Shown: positions 31,380-42,870, counted from the first letter of the stretch. The stretch is DNA of 64,000 nt from Calliopum simillimum (GCA_951812925.1 OX638371.1:83895697-83959696), one strand, 5' to 3'. A program made the numbers and translations. Notes: generated by a model from the letters alone, not told the origin.

Positions 31380-31740
31380 GACAAACTCTCCTCAAATAAT
31401 TGTCAATAACTTGGCCATTTCTTAACCGATTTTCATATTTAGACCTGTTTTGGAAAGGTATTGAATCAAGCTATAAGCTTAAAATAAAATAAAATTTTTC
31501 ATAGTTGATAAAAAGTTTTAAATTTACTACGATTTTAGTACTAAAAAATTAATCTTTCATATGAAAAAAAGGGAAAATGGGTATGTAGCGAGGCTTAGAA
31601 GTTATGATTTTTTGAAAATTTGATAAAAAGGTCTGACCACAAAATGGCCCATAACTGGAACATTTCTTAACCCATTTTCACGTTTGGAACATTTTTAGGA
31701 AGGTATTGAATCACGATATGCGCAAAGTAATTTTTTTTGT
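31380..31740 (+). repeat. Two diverged ~250 bp tandem units
   Basis: 'ataacttggccatttcttaac', 'gattttcatatttagacctg' and 'ggaaaggtattgaatca' near 31405-31465 recur as 'ataactggaacatttcttaac', 'cattttcacgtttggaac' and 'ggaaggtattgaatca' near 31650-31710. Each is followed by a TTTACTAC.ATTTTAGTACTAA block. It is an old repeat with no coding content. Confidence 0.5.
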
Positions 31741-32024
31741 ATTAAGTAAAAAGTACTAAATTTACTACTATTTTAGTACTAAGCGACAAAAAGCGCTATA
31801 GTACCTTTTTTCGACCTTCCAAAAAATTTTTCTAGAATAGAAGACAAAACCTCCTTTCACATGAATTTAAAATTAAGATGGTATCTTTAATGGTATACGA
31901 GTAATGATTTTTTGAACATTTCATTACATCACTTTAAACTCCTCGAAAGATTTTGAAAATGAAATACGCCAAGCTGCAAAAACAAAAAGTACCCAAAGTA
32001 CTATTGGCTTTTTAAAAAAAAGTA

Positions 32025-32897
32025 TTGGGTATACAACTTAAAAACCGGAATTTTTTAGCGAAATTTGATGCTTTATTGTGGAAAAATGTTACAATATATT
32101 TTGTTCAAAGTATTGTCCATTGGAAGCTACAACATTTTCCCATCTTTCAGGCAATTTATGAATTCCATCCCAAAACCATTGCGCCGGCTTGGTGGCCAAA
32201 AATGAATCTATCCAATTTTCGATATCTTGAACTTAAGTGAAGCGTATTCCTGATAGGGCCTTCTGCATCGATCGGAACAAATGGTAGTCTGATGGTGCAA
32301 GGTCTGGGCTATAAAGCGGGTGAGGCAAAATTTCCCATCCGTTGTTTTCCAGGTAATTTTTGACCGGGGCAGCAATATGTGGCCGAGCGTTGTCATGATG
32401 AAAAATTATTGCTTCGTGTCTGGTCGCATTTTCCGGGCGTTTTTCGATGATGGCACGCTTCAAACGTATTAATTGTGTTCTATAGAGGTCACCTGTGAGC
32501 ATTACAGAGCATTACCTTGGCACCATGGATATTTGCCTTTGGCTGGGAAGGTCCTGGTTTTCCGGGCTTCATATATGAATGTTTGCGTTTCGGGTTGTCG
32601 TAATGGATCCATTTTTCATCCCCAGTCACGATCCAAAAATGACTTTTGGCAGCAGTTTTCTTTGCAAAAAAATGATCCAACAGAACCTCCCGCAAATGCT
32701 GTCTTTTTCTCCAATTTTCGAAGTTATTCATCGTGAAAAATAATAATGATGAACACAAGATAAAATTGTTTTGTTGACTGATTTTGACAGCTGTCAAATG
32801 TACCTTCAAAATGACATATATATAAAGTTCGAGCTTTCACGATATTTTTAGTACGGACATCCACCGTCAAATTCCGGTTTTTAAGTTGTACACCCAA
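32025..32897 (-). mobile_element. Irritans-type mariner, internally deleted copy 1 (873 bp)
   Basis: It is flanked by TA (32023-32024 and 32898-32899). The TIRs TTGGGT(A/G)TACAACTTAAAA then ACCGGAATTT are inverted at the ends. The minus-strand transposase is recognisable but lacks a central N-terminal portion. A sister copy with a different deletion lies at 36823-38054. Confidence 0.88.
32070..32731 (-). pseudogene. Mariner transposase, internal deletion plus frameshifts
   Basis: MNNFENWRKRQ ... HFFAKKTAAKSH is joined directly to FWIVTGDEKWIHYDNPKRK, so most of the helix-turn-helix half is missing. The frame then shifts near 32490 and continues LYRTQLIRLKRAIIEKRPEN, IIFHHDNARPH and LYSPDLAPSDYHLFRSM. 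All three catalytic aspartates of the DD34D signature are still visible (TGDEKW, HHDNARPH, SPDLAPSD). The C-terminal tail is frameshifted. Dead, but able to be moved if its TIRs are recognised. Confidence 0.85.
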
Positions 32898-33119
32898 TAC
32901 TATTGGAGAAGTGCGAATATCATGCCTAATGTAGGGTTTTTATTTTATTACGACCAGTGTTAGAATCCTGCTCTGAAAAGCGCAAATTAGCTCTGCTTTT
33001 TGAAAAATTTTTAAATTTGCTACTCTGCTCTGTATCGGCTACTACTTTTCCTGCAGTATTGCCTGTCTTCTATTTTAAAACTTGTCGAAGCATTTGAAGT
33101 TTAAATGCCGAATTTAGAA

Positions 33120-33330
33120 TTTTTCATATGCTATTCGGGCTCGAAGGTTGCTAAAATCGGTTTTTCAAATTATTGCCTTAGCGATTACTTCTACAGAAAA
33201 ATGCTGTAGCTCAAGAAATTTCCTATAAAATGGTACTAAGATTGTTTTCGTACAACTTGCAGTTTAGGAGTTAACCTAATTTAAGAAGTGTTAAAAGTTT
33301 GTGACAAGTAAATGCTATATCAGTGGTTCT
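33120..33330 (+). repeat. Diverged copy of the 51348 palindrome arm
   Basis: GGGCTCGAAGGTTGCTAAAA, TACAGAAAAA, AATTTCCTATAAAATG and 'agtttaggagttaac' follow the same order as 51405-51600. Only one arm is present. No ends were found. Confidence 0.45.
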
Positions 33331-34810
33331 CAACTTCAGAAAGCCTTTGAAAATGAAGAAACTATACAAGAGAACATTTTTTTATTTTATTTTGATCCAA
33401 TCTTCTTATTTTGATGATTTTAAAATTTTGAATTGTTCTTAAAACGTTAATTAATGCCACGTTCTGGAACCCAATTTTTTTCGGAACCGAGACTAAATCA
33501 AACTTCGATAAGTCAGATGGAATTGGATTTGTATTTTAACAAATCAAATTGGATATCGGTTCCAATCTGATACTAAGGGATAACTCGGATCCCAGATCTG
33601 ATAGAGAATAATAGTTGCTAGATTTGGATTCAGCAATCGCAAATCAACAACAAAAAAGTTCAGAACATGGCTGGTAAACTGGATATTAAAACAACCCAAT
33701 GACCTCTTTTTTGTAATATTAATTTGTAATCATTTTTGAATAAGAAGTAAATTTTTATGTGAAAAATGGTATAACATTTTGTTTTTTGAAGGGGGCGTGA
33801 GCTTGTGAAGAACCAGTAAAGGGGGGCTTGACCAAAACCACCTTTCGGTTTTTAAAATGGTTTGGAATGCATCTAATATTCTCTGAAATGGACCAAATTT
33901 TGGGATATGTATTTAAGTTTAGAAACTAGTGATATGAATATTCGATCCATTTATCGTATTTTTTGCAAAAGTTTTAGCCATTTCAAAATTATTTCCTATA
34001 TAATCACGTACATCAGGGCACACGAGTAACACTTTATTATCATGGGAAAAATAAAATTTCTTAACACAAACTTAAATCTTTTCTGACTTTTTGCGGTCTT
34101 GAACACTCAATAAGTTAGAAAAATTGAAAAATATTTTATGAATAAATTTTATCGAATGGTTAGAAAAGACAAAAACTCCATTCAAGTTAATAAGTATTTA
34201 GAACCTACCCCAACGTTTCTGTCCATACATGCAAAATCATGGTTACGATAAAGCGTCTGCCGATAAATTTAATGGGCGCTGTAGCATTTCGCTCAGTCAT
34301 TAAAAGTGCAGTTAGTAACGCAAATAACTACGTCATGTTTTCTTTAATTTGAAAACATTCAAAGAATCAAAAGAAAAAAAAAAAAAACGATAAAATATAT
34401 GGGCAAATCCGGAAAAAGGTCAACAAAGAGAAAAATTATAAAGTTGCCGTAGCAGCGCATTTTGCCATTAGGTGAGTGGGATCACCCTTAAATAACTAGG
34501 AGTTTTTAATATGCTTTCTAAGGGTTCATTCCTTATTCCGAGTTTCTTAAAAATTGGTGCAACGGTTTGGGAGCGGCAATGCATTTCGCCTTTAGGGGCG
34601 TGGCACTGGCATCTACATAACAAAACGTCTTTAATAAGATTGCATTTTAAATTTCATAAATTCACCGTGTGTAGCGGTGCCATGAAAAAATTTTATTTAT
34701 TTTATTTTATTTTATTTTTGTGTGCTCTGCACTTCTTTACAATCTTTTCCAGAGATAAATAAATCGAATATAATGTGTTTAAGTTAGTTGAATTTTCGTT
34801 AGCCTATGTA
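33331..34810. other. Unannotated stretch
   Basis: No gene is recognised. 33490-33610 shares GGATAACTCGGATC/ATCTGATAG blocks with 59600-59630. A plus-strand AG|GTGAGT at 34472 lacks a pyrimidine tract. The frame at 34511-34762 is not conserved-looking. Confidence 0.5.
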
Positions 34811-35705
34811 CAGTGGCTCACAGCTTATTTCGTGCAGTAATATTTTTTAACTTTAAAACACTGTATCTTTAAAACTAGTACAAATATCATCAAATTTTGA
34901 ATGCAGGCTTAGACGGGCATGCCTATTGTTCATAATAAGTAAAAGTAAATCCACAAAATTTGATACTGAGACGCTTAAGGCGGAAAAAACCGATTGAGCA
35001 TGAGAAATTCAAGTCACAGCTTATTTCGTGCAGGTGCTTATTTTCCTTTTGGAGTCAGCGTTTTGCGATATATAACGGGAATTTCTTTTTCTATATTCTC
35101 TGTGTGATATTCGCAACCAGATGAAGCCAATTTGTAGCTTGATCTTGTGCGCGTCAGGGTAAAAAGTGCATTTTACAGAAATGGGGCGTCGAGCAGCGAA
35201 AATCGATAATAAGTAATTTTAAGAACGGTCAATCCCTGCACAAAGCTGCTCAATATGTTAATTTGAGTCCTGCTCATAATGCAAAGCACAATTATAAGCT
35301 TCGTTTATACAAATCGGGTCCAAAATAAGGGTAAAAGTCCGTCAAACCCCATTTTTAACTCCGTTGACGATCAGTTTTTTATTCATAAAATTAAGACAAC
35401 ACACATTATCAGCTCCAAAAATAGTCACAAACATGCAGCGCAAACTAAACAAGCCGCAACGTCCGAAAACTGTCCACCTCGTGCACCACAATTTTAAAGC
35501 CTAAGTAGCCCTTCATAAGCAAAAAAAGCCAGCATAGCCTACATTCTTTTTGATGTCGAGCTCAGTACTAGTACGCCCACATATATTAGGACTTTTAAAG
35601 CAGCGTCATAATCATGGACAAGTCTAAATTTAACATATTTGAACCTGATGACATGGCATACTTATGGCGGAAACGTAATATTGAGCCGAATCGCAAAAGC
35701 AAGTA
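34811..35705 (+). mobile_element. Tc1-like element left end and decayed transposase
   Basis: It starts after TA (34809-34810) with CAGTGGCTCACAGCTTATTT then CGTGCAG. A second copy of CACAGCTTATTTCGTGCAG lies about 196 bp inwards (35015), the IR/DR arrangement of some Tc1-like elements. From 35181 MGRRAAKIDN starts a broken transposase (KNGQSLHKAAQYVNLSP; later VDDQFFIHKIKTTH-type sequence; SKFNIF..DD.AYLWRK near 35625). Many stops and frameshifts are present. The right TIR was not found; at 35706 the sequence turns into an inverted copy. Confidence 0.7.
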
Positions 35706-35945
35706 GACTTTTTTGATTTTTTTTGCTTATGAAGAACTACTTGGGCCTTAAAGCTGTGGTCTCGGAACACGCAGCCGCCAGTTTTTGCCCTGTACGAGTT
35801 ATTTAGTTCTTGACGTATATCCCTGATGGTTTTTGGAGCTAATAATGTAGGTTAGTATTGATTTTGTGGACAATAAATGAATCGTCAGCGGGATTAAAAT
35901 TGTTGTTTGACGCACGTTTACCCTTAACATATAGTTATATATAAA
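35706..35945 (-). mobile_element. Inverted second fragment of the same Tc1-like transposase
   Basis: On the minus strand AATCCCGCTGACGATTCATT, 'cattattagctccaaaaac', 'cgtgttccgagaccaca' and 'ccaagtagttcttcataagc' match in order the plus-strand sequence at 35355-35525 (about 75-80% by eye). The two fragments therefore meet head to head at about 35705, giving an interrupted palindrome. Likely two insertions or an aborted transposition; no TIR is present on this fragment. Confidence 0.65.
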
Positions 35946-36177
35946 TTAAAGTATTGATGGTATATCACATGCAATTCCCAGATAGTTTGATTAATATGGA
36001 AATTTAATACAAGGCATATTCGATCATTCCTTGAACCATATTTTCCAGAGAAGTTTTATGAAAACAAAATTTGTACGTCAAAAAATGGGTGGAATCAAAT
36101 TCTTAACGCGTAAAGTAGTCTTTCAATCAGCGAGATTTGTATCTATCAAGTGATTTTCACATCTACGCTTAAATAAT

Positions 36178-36539
36178 AAGGGGATACCTTTAATCTCGTA
36201 AACTCGTAAACCATGAAAAACTCGAAAGTTTACGAGCTTGTTTTCAGGAACACACATTTCTAAAAAAGTGTAAGTAACGTATCAGCTGTCATATAATTTG
36301 AAAAATATTCAATTCAAATTCAATTTTCAAAACAAAAAATATTTTTTCAATACATTTATTTGACAACAATCGCTCTCGTACTTTTTCGAGGCTATTTACG
36401 CATCGAATTTGCCTCAAAAGTTTACGAGGCCTGGTAAACTTTTTTTTCATACAAATTTTTAAATTTTGATTACGAGACTCGAAAGTTTTCGAGGTTTACG
36501 TGCTTTTCGAGGCTTTTACGAGTTTAAAGGAATCCCCTT
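36178..36539. mobile_element. MITE of the AGG.ATTCC family (362 bp), AAT flanks
   Basis: AAGGGGATACCTTTAATCTC and GAGTTTAAAGGAATCCCCTT are inverted. Sub-terminal motifs CTCGTAAA and CGAAA.TTTACGAG are repeated on both sides. It is flanked by AAT at 36175-36177 and 36540-36542. Same family as 13452-13589 and 40811-40913. Confidence 0.7.
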
Positions 36540-36795
36540 AATATTTTGCGAGTGCTGTAAAGTTATAAAATCATATTTTACTTATTGGCACTTGAATCAC
36601 ATATTTTCACAAGTTTCATCCAGAAGCTGAAGAAATGTCGTTTTTGGAAGATCAATTTTACAATTTGTATTCAATCTTAAAATATGTATCTTGATATAAA
36701 TATAATTGCTTTGAAATTAATGAATTTGAACACAATTGAATAGTTAAATATTGATTGTTTTACGGTACTTTGGACTTTTAAAAACGGCCAAATTT

Positions 36796-37461
36796 GGCTT
36801 ATTTTAGGCACAGTCTTAATTATTGAGTGTACAACTTAAAAACCGGAATTTAGCGAAATTTGATGCTTTATTGTGGAAAAATGTTACAATATATTTTATT
36901 CAAAGTATTGTCCATTGGAAGCTACAACATTTCCCCATCTTTCAGGCAATTTATGAATTCCATCCCAAAAAAATTGCGCCGGCTTGGCGGCCAAAAATGA
37001 ATCGAGCCAATTTTCGATATCTTGAACTTAAGTGAAGCGTATTCCTGATAGGGCATTCTGCATCGATCGGAACAAATTGTAGTCTGATGGTGCAACGTCT
37101 GGGCTATAAAGCGGGTGAGGCAAAATTTCGCTTATTTTAGGCACAGTCTTAATTATTGAGTGTACAACTTAAAAACCGGAATTTAGCGAAATTTGATGCT
37201 TTATTGTGGAAAAATGTTACAATATATTTTATTCAAAGTATTGTCCATTGAAAGCTACAACATTTCCCCATCTTTCAGGCAATTTATGAATTCCATCCCA
37301 AAAAAATTGCGCCGGCTTGGCGGCCAAAAATGAATCGAGCCAATTTTCGATATCTTGAACTTAAGTGAAGCGTATTCCTGATAGGGCATTCTGCATCGAT
37401 CGGAACAAATGGTAGTCTGATGGTGCAACGTCTGGGCTATAAAGCGGGTGAGGCAAAATTT
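36796..37461. repeat. 333-bp tandem duplication across a mariner end
   Basis: The segment 36796-37128 is repeated at 37129-37461 with very few differences. Each copy holds 27 bp of host flank (GCTTATTTTAGGCACAGTCT then TAATTAT) plus the first 306 bp of the mariner at 36823. AATTT precedes both ends of the duplicated unit, a short microhomology at the junction. Confidence 0.85.
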
Positions 37462-38054
37462 CCCATCCGTTGTTTTCCGTTGTTTTCCAGGTAATTTTTG
37501 ACTGGGGCAGCAATATGTGGCCGAGCGTTATCGTGGTGGAAAATGATTGACTCATGTCTGGTCGCATACGTTGGCCGCTCTGCCTGGATTTTCCGCTTCA
37601 ATTGGATCAATTGTTGACGATAGAATTGAGCATTAATGGTTTGGCCACCTGGCAACAGCTCATAATGGATCACACCTAGCTGGTCCTGACCAGGACGTTC
37701 TTTGTCTTCGACATCAAAATAACCACTTTTAAACCACTCACGACAGCGTGATTCAGCTGGAGCATAGTCCCCATAAACTTCTAAAAGAATACGATGACTT
37801 TCGGCAGCTGTTTTCTTTGCAAAAAAATGACCCACTAGAACCCCCCCGCAAATGCTGTCTTTTTCTCCAATTTTCGAAGTTGTTCATCGTGAAAAATAAT
37901 AATGATGCACACAAGATAAAATTTTTTTGTTGACTGATTTTGATAGCTGTCAGATGTACCTTCAAAATGACATATATATAAAGTTCGAGCTTTCACGATA
38001 TTTGTTAGTACGGACATCCACCGTCAAATTCCGGTTTTTAAGTTGTACACCCAA
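36823..38054 (-). mobile_element. Irritans-type mariner, internally deleted copy 2 (1232 bp with duplication)
   Basis: TA flanks lie at 36821-36822 and 38055-38056. The TIRs TTGAGTGTACAACTTAAAAA and its mate TTAAGTTGTACACCCAA are present, with an additional internal TIR copy at 37156 caused by the 333-bp duplication. Without the duplication the element would be about 900 bp. The family is the same as 32025-32897. Confidence 0.85.
37210..37887 (-). pseudogene. Mariner transposase, deletion of first catalytic region
   Basis: MNNFENWRKRQ, a frameshift, then HFFAKKTAAESHRILLEVYG, RCREWFKSGYFDVEDKERPG joined to DQLGVIHYELL, NAQFYRQQLIQLKRKIQAE, IIFHHDNARPH and YSPDVAPSDYHLFRSM. The first aspartate region (TGDEKW) is absent through the internal deletion, while the second and third aspartates remain. 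A 10-bp duplication (TTGTTTTCCG twice, near 37471) shifts the frame before the third aspartate. Not functional. Confidence 0.85.
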
Positions 38055-39196
38055 TAGTTGCATGATTTTGTGGTGTGCCAGACCATTTTGAACTTTTTTT
38101 TGTCATATTTGTTTTTCTGTGAATATTTCGGCAAATGGTGCCATGACTTTTTGCAAATTCAATGTAGCGAGTCGATTACGATGTAATTTAAACATTTTAA
38201 ACATTCAAAACGATAAATAAACCTGGTCTGTCAGACCACAAAGTGTGGCTTGACGTCGAAAATCTCTTTTTTAATATTTCAAAACCCGTTGCAAATGGAA
38301 AAATAGTTGGTATTATTATCAGAAGTCAAAAACTTTAAAATCTTACTTTACTTTTTTTTCCATCCTTAGAGCTGTGTTATTTGGTCATCTATAATTTGAT
38401 TTCCCAGTTGGATTGCTCTATACGCATACTATTTGGTGTTGGAATTTAAAACCCTAAAGTGTATGATTTCTAGCTCCAACAATAACAACAATAATAATGC
38501 ATTCATAATAGAATAGAAAAAAGAAACAATTTTATAATTGCCACAAGCGCAGCCACAGGTGCTGTGCTGCTGCTTCAAACTGGACAATCGTTGACTCTTA
38601 ATTTCTGCGGTCCGAATGTTGGGTGCTGCGGCTTCTTATGCAGCTGCAGATCATAAAAAACCCGCTTTAAAACTAGGCTAGGCTGAGATTCCTCACTAAA
38701 AAACTCGCTTTTCTTAGTGCATTGATAATGTTCGTAGTGTTGGTAAGGTAATAGGAGTTGTTATTGTTGTTATTGTTTTTGCTTTGCTTGAGCATTCTTA
38801 AAACTGTGGTATCCACAAAATCAGCTCTAAGCTGGCATGGCATGGTTTTGCTGCAGCAGCAGGTACATAAAATTCTACAGTTAAGACCCCATTAAAAGGC
38901 CTTAAAATACAACAACACCAACAGCACTAAATGCAAATACAATTTATTGTAGTTGTTCGTGAAAGGCGCGGCTGGCTCTTTTTTTAATAAATTCTTATGT
39001 CTACATGCGGCATATTCCACGTTGAAAAGGTTTTGTTCTGATGCTGTGAATATTTTATAAGAATAGTATTTGATTTTAAGCGTATAAATTTAATCAATTC
39101 AGGAGATTTAGACTTGTTAGAAAGTAACTTAATTTTTTCTCCAAATATATTTTGTGAAATTTTGTTATGATTACAGTTGTCTATTAAAATTAAACT
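38055..39196. other. Unannotated intronic stretch with triplet tracts
   Basis: It holds CAA/GTT and CTG/CAG-rich tracts (38470-38900) of the kind common in fly introns. No frame is long or conserved enough to call. No element ends are seen. Confidence 0.55.
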
Positions 39197-39501
39197 CTGC
39201 ACGGAGAAAAATACGCATCATAATTTTTACTCCACTCGGCTAGCAAACAAATTACAATTTCAAACATAAATTACTTTACGTATGAATTATTTGATGGGTT
39301 CGTAAAGTAATATTTACAAATAAAATAAACTTAAATAATAAAGTAATATTTAGTCCAAATTGCCTTCATTTGACTCTTTGTAAAGTAAATTATACTTTCA
39401 TGTGTTACCATTTTGAATTTATATAATTCTAGTAAAAATTATTTTATTTTTTTCACGCACAAAAATGAGTGTCATAATTTTTACTCCACTTGAGTAAGGT
39501 A

Positions 39502-40790
39502 CGTGGGCTGCTCGATATATTTCTGGCCTAATAATGAAAATGCGAATATTTATCATCAAAAATGGTTTTATTGTTTTTCAGAGTATTCTACAGCATGATT
39601 TATACACTTTTGCATGCGCTCAAACCAATTGTCGAAGCACTTTTTCCACTCCAATTGAGACACCTTCAAAACATGGTTTTCGAACGCTTCAACAGCATCT
39701 TCTGGCGACGAAAATCGTTGACCACGCATTTTTTTCTTGATGTGAAGGAATAAAAAGAAGTCATTGCGTGCCCGGTCAAGGCTGGACGGCGGATGACCCA
39801 TCAATTCGACGTTTTGGCCGGTCAAAAAAGCGCTGGCTTGAGCCGATATGTGAGAGCTTGCATTGTCATGGTGAACAATGAATGATTCGTCTTCTCTTGT
39901 TCGTTTTTCGAATTTCTCCGAAGACTTTAGGCAAACAAATTATGGTGTACCACACAGAATTGACCGTCCTACGTTGCTCAAGCGGAACAGTCCCCACATG
40001 ACCAGTTTTGCCCAAGAAACAGGCGACCATTTGCTTCGAAGTGCTTCTTCCACGAACAACTTTTGTTGGATTTGGCTCGTCTTCGAAGACCCACACGGCC
40101 GTAGCTGTTTCGTTTCGGGCTCATACGCATAGATCCATGATTCGTCAACTGTGACGATCTTATAAACGTCTTTTGAAGCACCGCGATCGTATTTTTTCTT
40201 TGCACCAATTGACACGAGCCTTTTTTTGAGCGATAGTCAAATTGTGCGGGATCCAACGAGAAAAAACCTTTAGTACTGCCAGGTGTTCATGCAATATCGA
40301 ATGTATTGGAGTGGAACTAATGCCGAAGGATGCCTCTATCTCACGGTATGTCACATGATGATCTTGCATTATCAGTTCACGCACGGCGTCAATGTTCTCT
40401 GGCACAACGGCCGTTTTTGGACGACCTTCACGGAATTCGTCTTTGAGCGAGCGTCGGTCACTATTGAATTCATTAAACCAGTTTTTCACAGTGCTATAGG
40501 ATGGTGCTTCATCGCAATACAAAGATTTAAGTTCATCGATGCACTCTTGTCGTGATAATCCACGTCGAAAGTTGTGAAAAATGATCGCACGAAAATGTTC
40601 ACGAGTTAACTCCATTTTTTTGCCATATTGATTTTTTCAAGTTACTGTAAACAACACAAATGATGGTCGTACATTAAAACGTTCTGAGTACGTTTATGCT
40701 AAAAAATATCAAACTTTCCAATAAAAACGTCAGATTGCACCTGGCAACACTTAGTGTTGCCTAGGCTAGAAATATATCGAGCAGCCTACG
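39502..40790 (-). mobile_element. Near full-length mariner (1289 bp), decayed
   Basis: TA flanks lie at 39500-39501 and 40791-40792. The TIRs CGTGGGCTGCTCGATATATT then TCTGGCCT are matched at the other end with two or three differences. The length is that of a complete mariner. The minus-strand transposase covers the whole element but is frameshifted. Confidence 0.9.
39568..40615 (-). pseudogene. Mariner transposase, full span with frameshifts
   Basis: From ATG 40615: MELTREHFRAIIFHNFRRGL, NWFNEFNSDRRSLKDEFREG and the helix-turn-helix region through REIEASFGISSTPIHSILHE, intact to about residue 140. Then frame changes link DVYKIVTVDESWIYAYEPET, VWVFEDEPNPTKVV, KTGHVGTVPLEQRRTVNS, IVHHDNASSHISAQASAFLT and SSLDRARNDFFLF, ending YSEKQ at 39571. 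The three catalytic aspartates of DD34D are still encoded, but at least three frameshifts inactivate it. The N-terminal half is closely related to the copies at 10197 and 61389. Confidence 0.9.
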
Positions 40791-40810
40791 TATATTTCAC
40801 AAAAATAAAT

Positions 40811-40913
40811 GAGGGGATTCCAGAAAACGTGTTTTCAAAGTCAATACGAAATTTGACAGTTTTACGAGTTTACGAGGTTTTCGAGAATTTTACACGTTTT
40901 CAGGAATCCCCTC
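40811..40913. mobile_element. MITE of the AGG.ATTCC family (103 bp), AAT flanks
   Basis: GAGGGGATTCCAGAAAACGT and ACGTTTTCAGGAATCCCCTC... form the inverted ends. The centre is ACGAGTTTACGAGGTTTTCG. It is flanked by AAT at 40808-40810 and 40914-40916. It is the smallest and cleanest copy of the family. Confidence 0.75.
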
Positions 40914-41385
40914 AATAATCATTTTGTCTTTTATAATTTTAGTAACAAGTTTTTATGAAAATTGGTCGAAAGTTATTATTTGACAAACATATAACTATGG
41001 TAAAATGATTTTCCTAAATTGGAAAAATTTCCAAGATGGCGGCCATACGAAGTTCGATCCAACCTTTGGATACTCACATATTTGAAAATTCATAGCTCCT
41101 CGGCTATTTATCCGATTTTAATAAAATTTTCACAGTTTCTTTAGAAAAGTATGAGCATTTTTTTTAAAAAAAAAATTACACTAAAAAAACATATAGTTTT
41201 GGTGAATAAAAACTTTTTTTCTTTTTCAAAGCTATTATGGGACTTGGTGCACCCTTTTTATTTTTTTCACAGTTATATGTCTGTCAGATACTAATTTTCC
41301 ACTAATTCTCATAAAAATCGTAGATGTCAAGTCGAATCTTGGTAGGTTACGTAAAGAAAGATTCCTCTTCATCATATGCGCCAGT

Positions 41386-41490
41386 AGCGCAGGATAAGAT
41401 GTATCTTAGGTAGATATGTTCACACAGACGGGACAGGGTTCGTACCCTAGTGCAGTCAGTTTGTTTTTTTTTTTTTTTTTTGTTTGAACC
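41386..41490 (+). repeat. tRNA-derived SINE candidate with T-rich tail
   Basis: A-box-like TAGCGCAGGATAAG (41392) and B-box-like GGTTCGTACCC (41448-41458) are spaced by about 55 nt, as in a tRNA with a long variable region. After CTAGTGCAGTCAGTTTG a run of 20 Ts follows. Better preserved than the units near 2880-3300. Confidence 0.5.
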
Positions 41491-42544
41491 CTACAGTAAG
41501 GTAAATATCATGCCAATTTTTTCAAAAAAATAGTTGTCAAACATGCATTCTGAATTGACTAAAACAGTAACTAAGGTGAAATTTATTTCAGTGTGAAGTT
41601 GTCACTATTCTGACTTGAAATTCTAGTAAAATTTATGGGAAATATAGTAGCAAGTACTATTTTTTTCTCCGTGTAGAACTGGTTCATAAATATTTTGAAG
41701 TCTATTGTGTAATATCCACGATATTATAATTTTTCTGACAAGATAAAGTAATAAATGTGCAGAAATATAATAAAAAATAAAATCTGTGTGGTTGTCTATG
41801 ACCTAGTCCTTAGTATCTGCTAACCAGGCTTAAAGGTAGCTCAAAAAAAAAAAAAAAAACAAATTTAATTTGGAGCATAAAAGCATTAAAATGTAAGTTT
41901 AACTGCTTCATTCAGAAGTAGTTTGCCTCCTGCATTTTTAGGTTCCCACTGAAATAAGGTCACAAAAACGTTATCGCATTCTTGGGGATTCTGAGTTTAG
42001 AGTATCGAATGCTTAGGATGTGGGTCGCTAGCAAAAATCTGAGGAGAGCTTTTTGAACAAAATAAAATAAATTTTAAAAATGTATCATGATTCATGAATG
42101 CAACAAAAAACCTTCAATAAAATGAAGAGGGAGAGCAAAATCTTGCAAAGATCACAAGGGCAACGATGTGATGATATGAGTTTTGAATGGTTGGTTGGAT
42201 GGTCATATCGTATGCACAGGCGGCGGTCAAACGTTTAGTGTTGAATGCTTGGTTGGATGCTGCGTTGCTTAAATTGTATTATCCAAGTAGTATATTTTTG
42301 CTTTTGTTTTCATTAACTTTCGGTGAAGTTGCACAATAAGGTAATATATAAGTAAGTATAAGTAAGTTTATAAAAAAATGTCATACCATCTTAAAAATAA
42401 GGAGTTAATTGATTTCCACGTAAACGGCTGATTTAATGGCATAATTATAGAATGATCTCTAAAAAAGCCGATGAGAAATTCTCTCGGACAAAATCGTAAT
42501 AACTACATTTAAAATTTGTCAACATTTTTCATAGTATCGAATTT

Positions 42545-42690
42545 ACCACTACACAGAGAAAACAACATTGTCAAAAGTGGCAGAAACGTAGTTATTTTAA
42601 CCACGTTGCCACCCAAATTTTGAAAATGGCTCGTTTGTGGCAGTTTTAAAAACGCGCGTAAATAAAATACAAGAGAAGAAAAAAATTTTT
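42545..42690 (+). repeat. Dispersed repeat, second copy of 6925-7095
   Basis: AGAGAAAACAACATTGTCAA then AAGTGGCAGA, ATGGCTCGTTTGTGGCAGTT and AACGCGCGTAAATAAAATAC. Related short blocks (ACAACGCTT, 'gactacg') recur at 42925-43060, on the other side of a SINE-like unit. Confidence 0.5.
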
Positions 42691-42784
42691 GAATTAGTTT
42701 TTTCCTGTCAACGGTAATGAAAACTGACATTATTTTCTTTTTTTATTTTCAATTTTTTGCTTTAAATAAAATTTGTTCTGTTTT

Positions 42785-42870
42785 GATATTGGGGAGATTT
42801 GAACCTGGAACCTGTCGTGAGATAGATGCGGATGTTAGCAATTCAGCTACGGGCATCATTATTGTGAAGT
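42785..42870 (-). repeat. tRNA-derived SINE candidate
   Basis: On the minus strand the A-box-like TAGCTGAATTG (42849-42839) precedes the B-box-like GGTTCAAATCT (42805-42795). The sequence upstream (AAACAAATAGACTTTCAGTC then AACTTCA) is shared with the unit at 53090-53270, so both belong to one family with a common head. Confidence 0.5.

Larger units (their letters stand above)
39197..41675. repeat. Possible TIR element (TCTGCACGGAGAAAAA ends) hosting other insertions
   Basis: TCTGCACGGAGAAAAAT at 39197 is mirrored by ATTTTTTTCTCCGTGTAGA at 41657-41675. Between them lie the mariner at 39502, the MITE at 40811 and a SINE-like unit at 41386. The ends are short and the 'cacggagaaaa' motif is common in insects, so chance pairing of two solo ends is possible. 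Confidence 0.35.

Noticed and set aside
34466..34480. AG|GTGAGT as a second ratchet site
   Set aside because: No pyrimidine tract precedes it, so the 3' splice half is weak.
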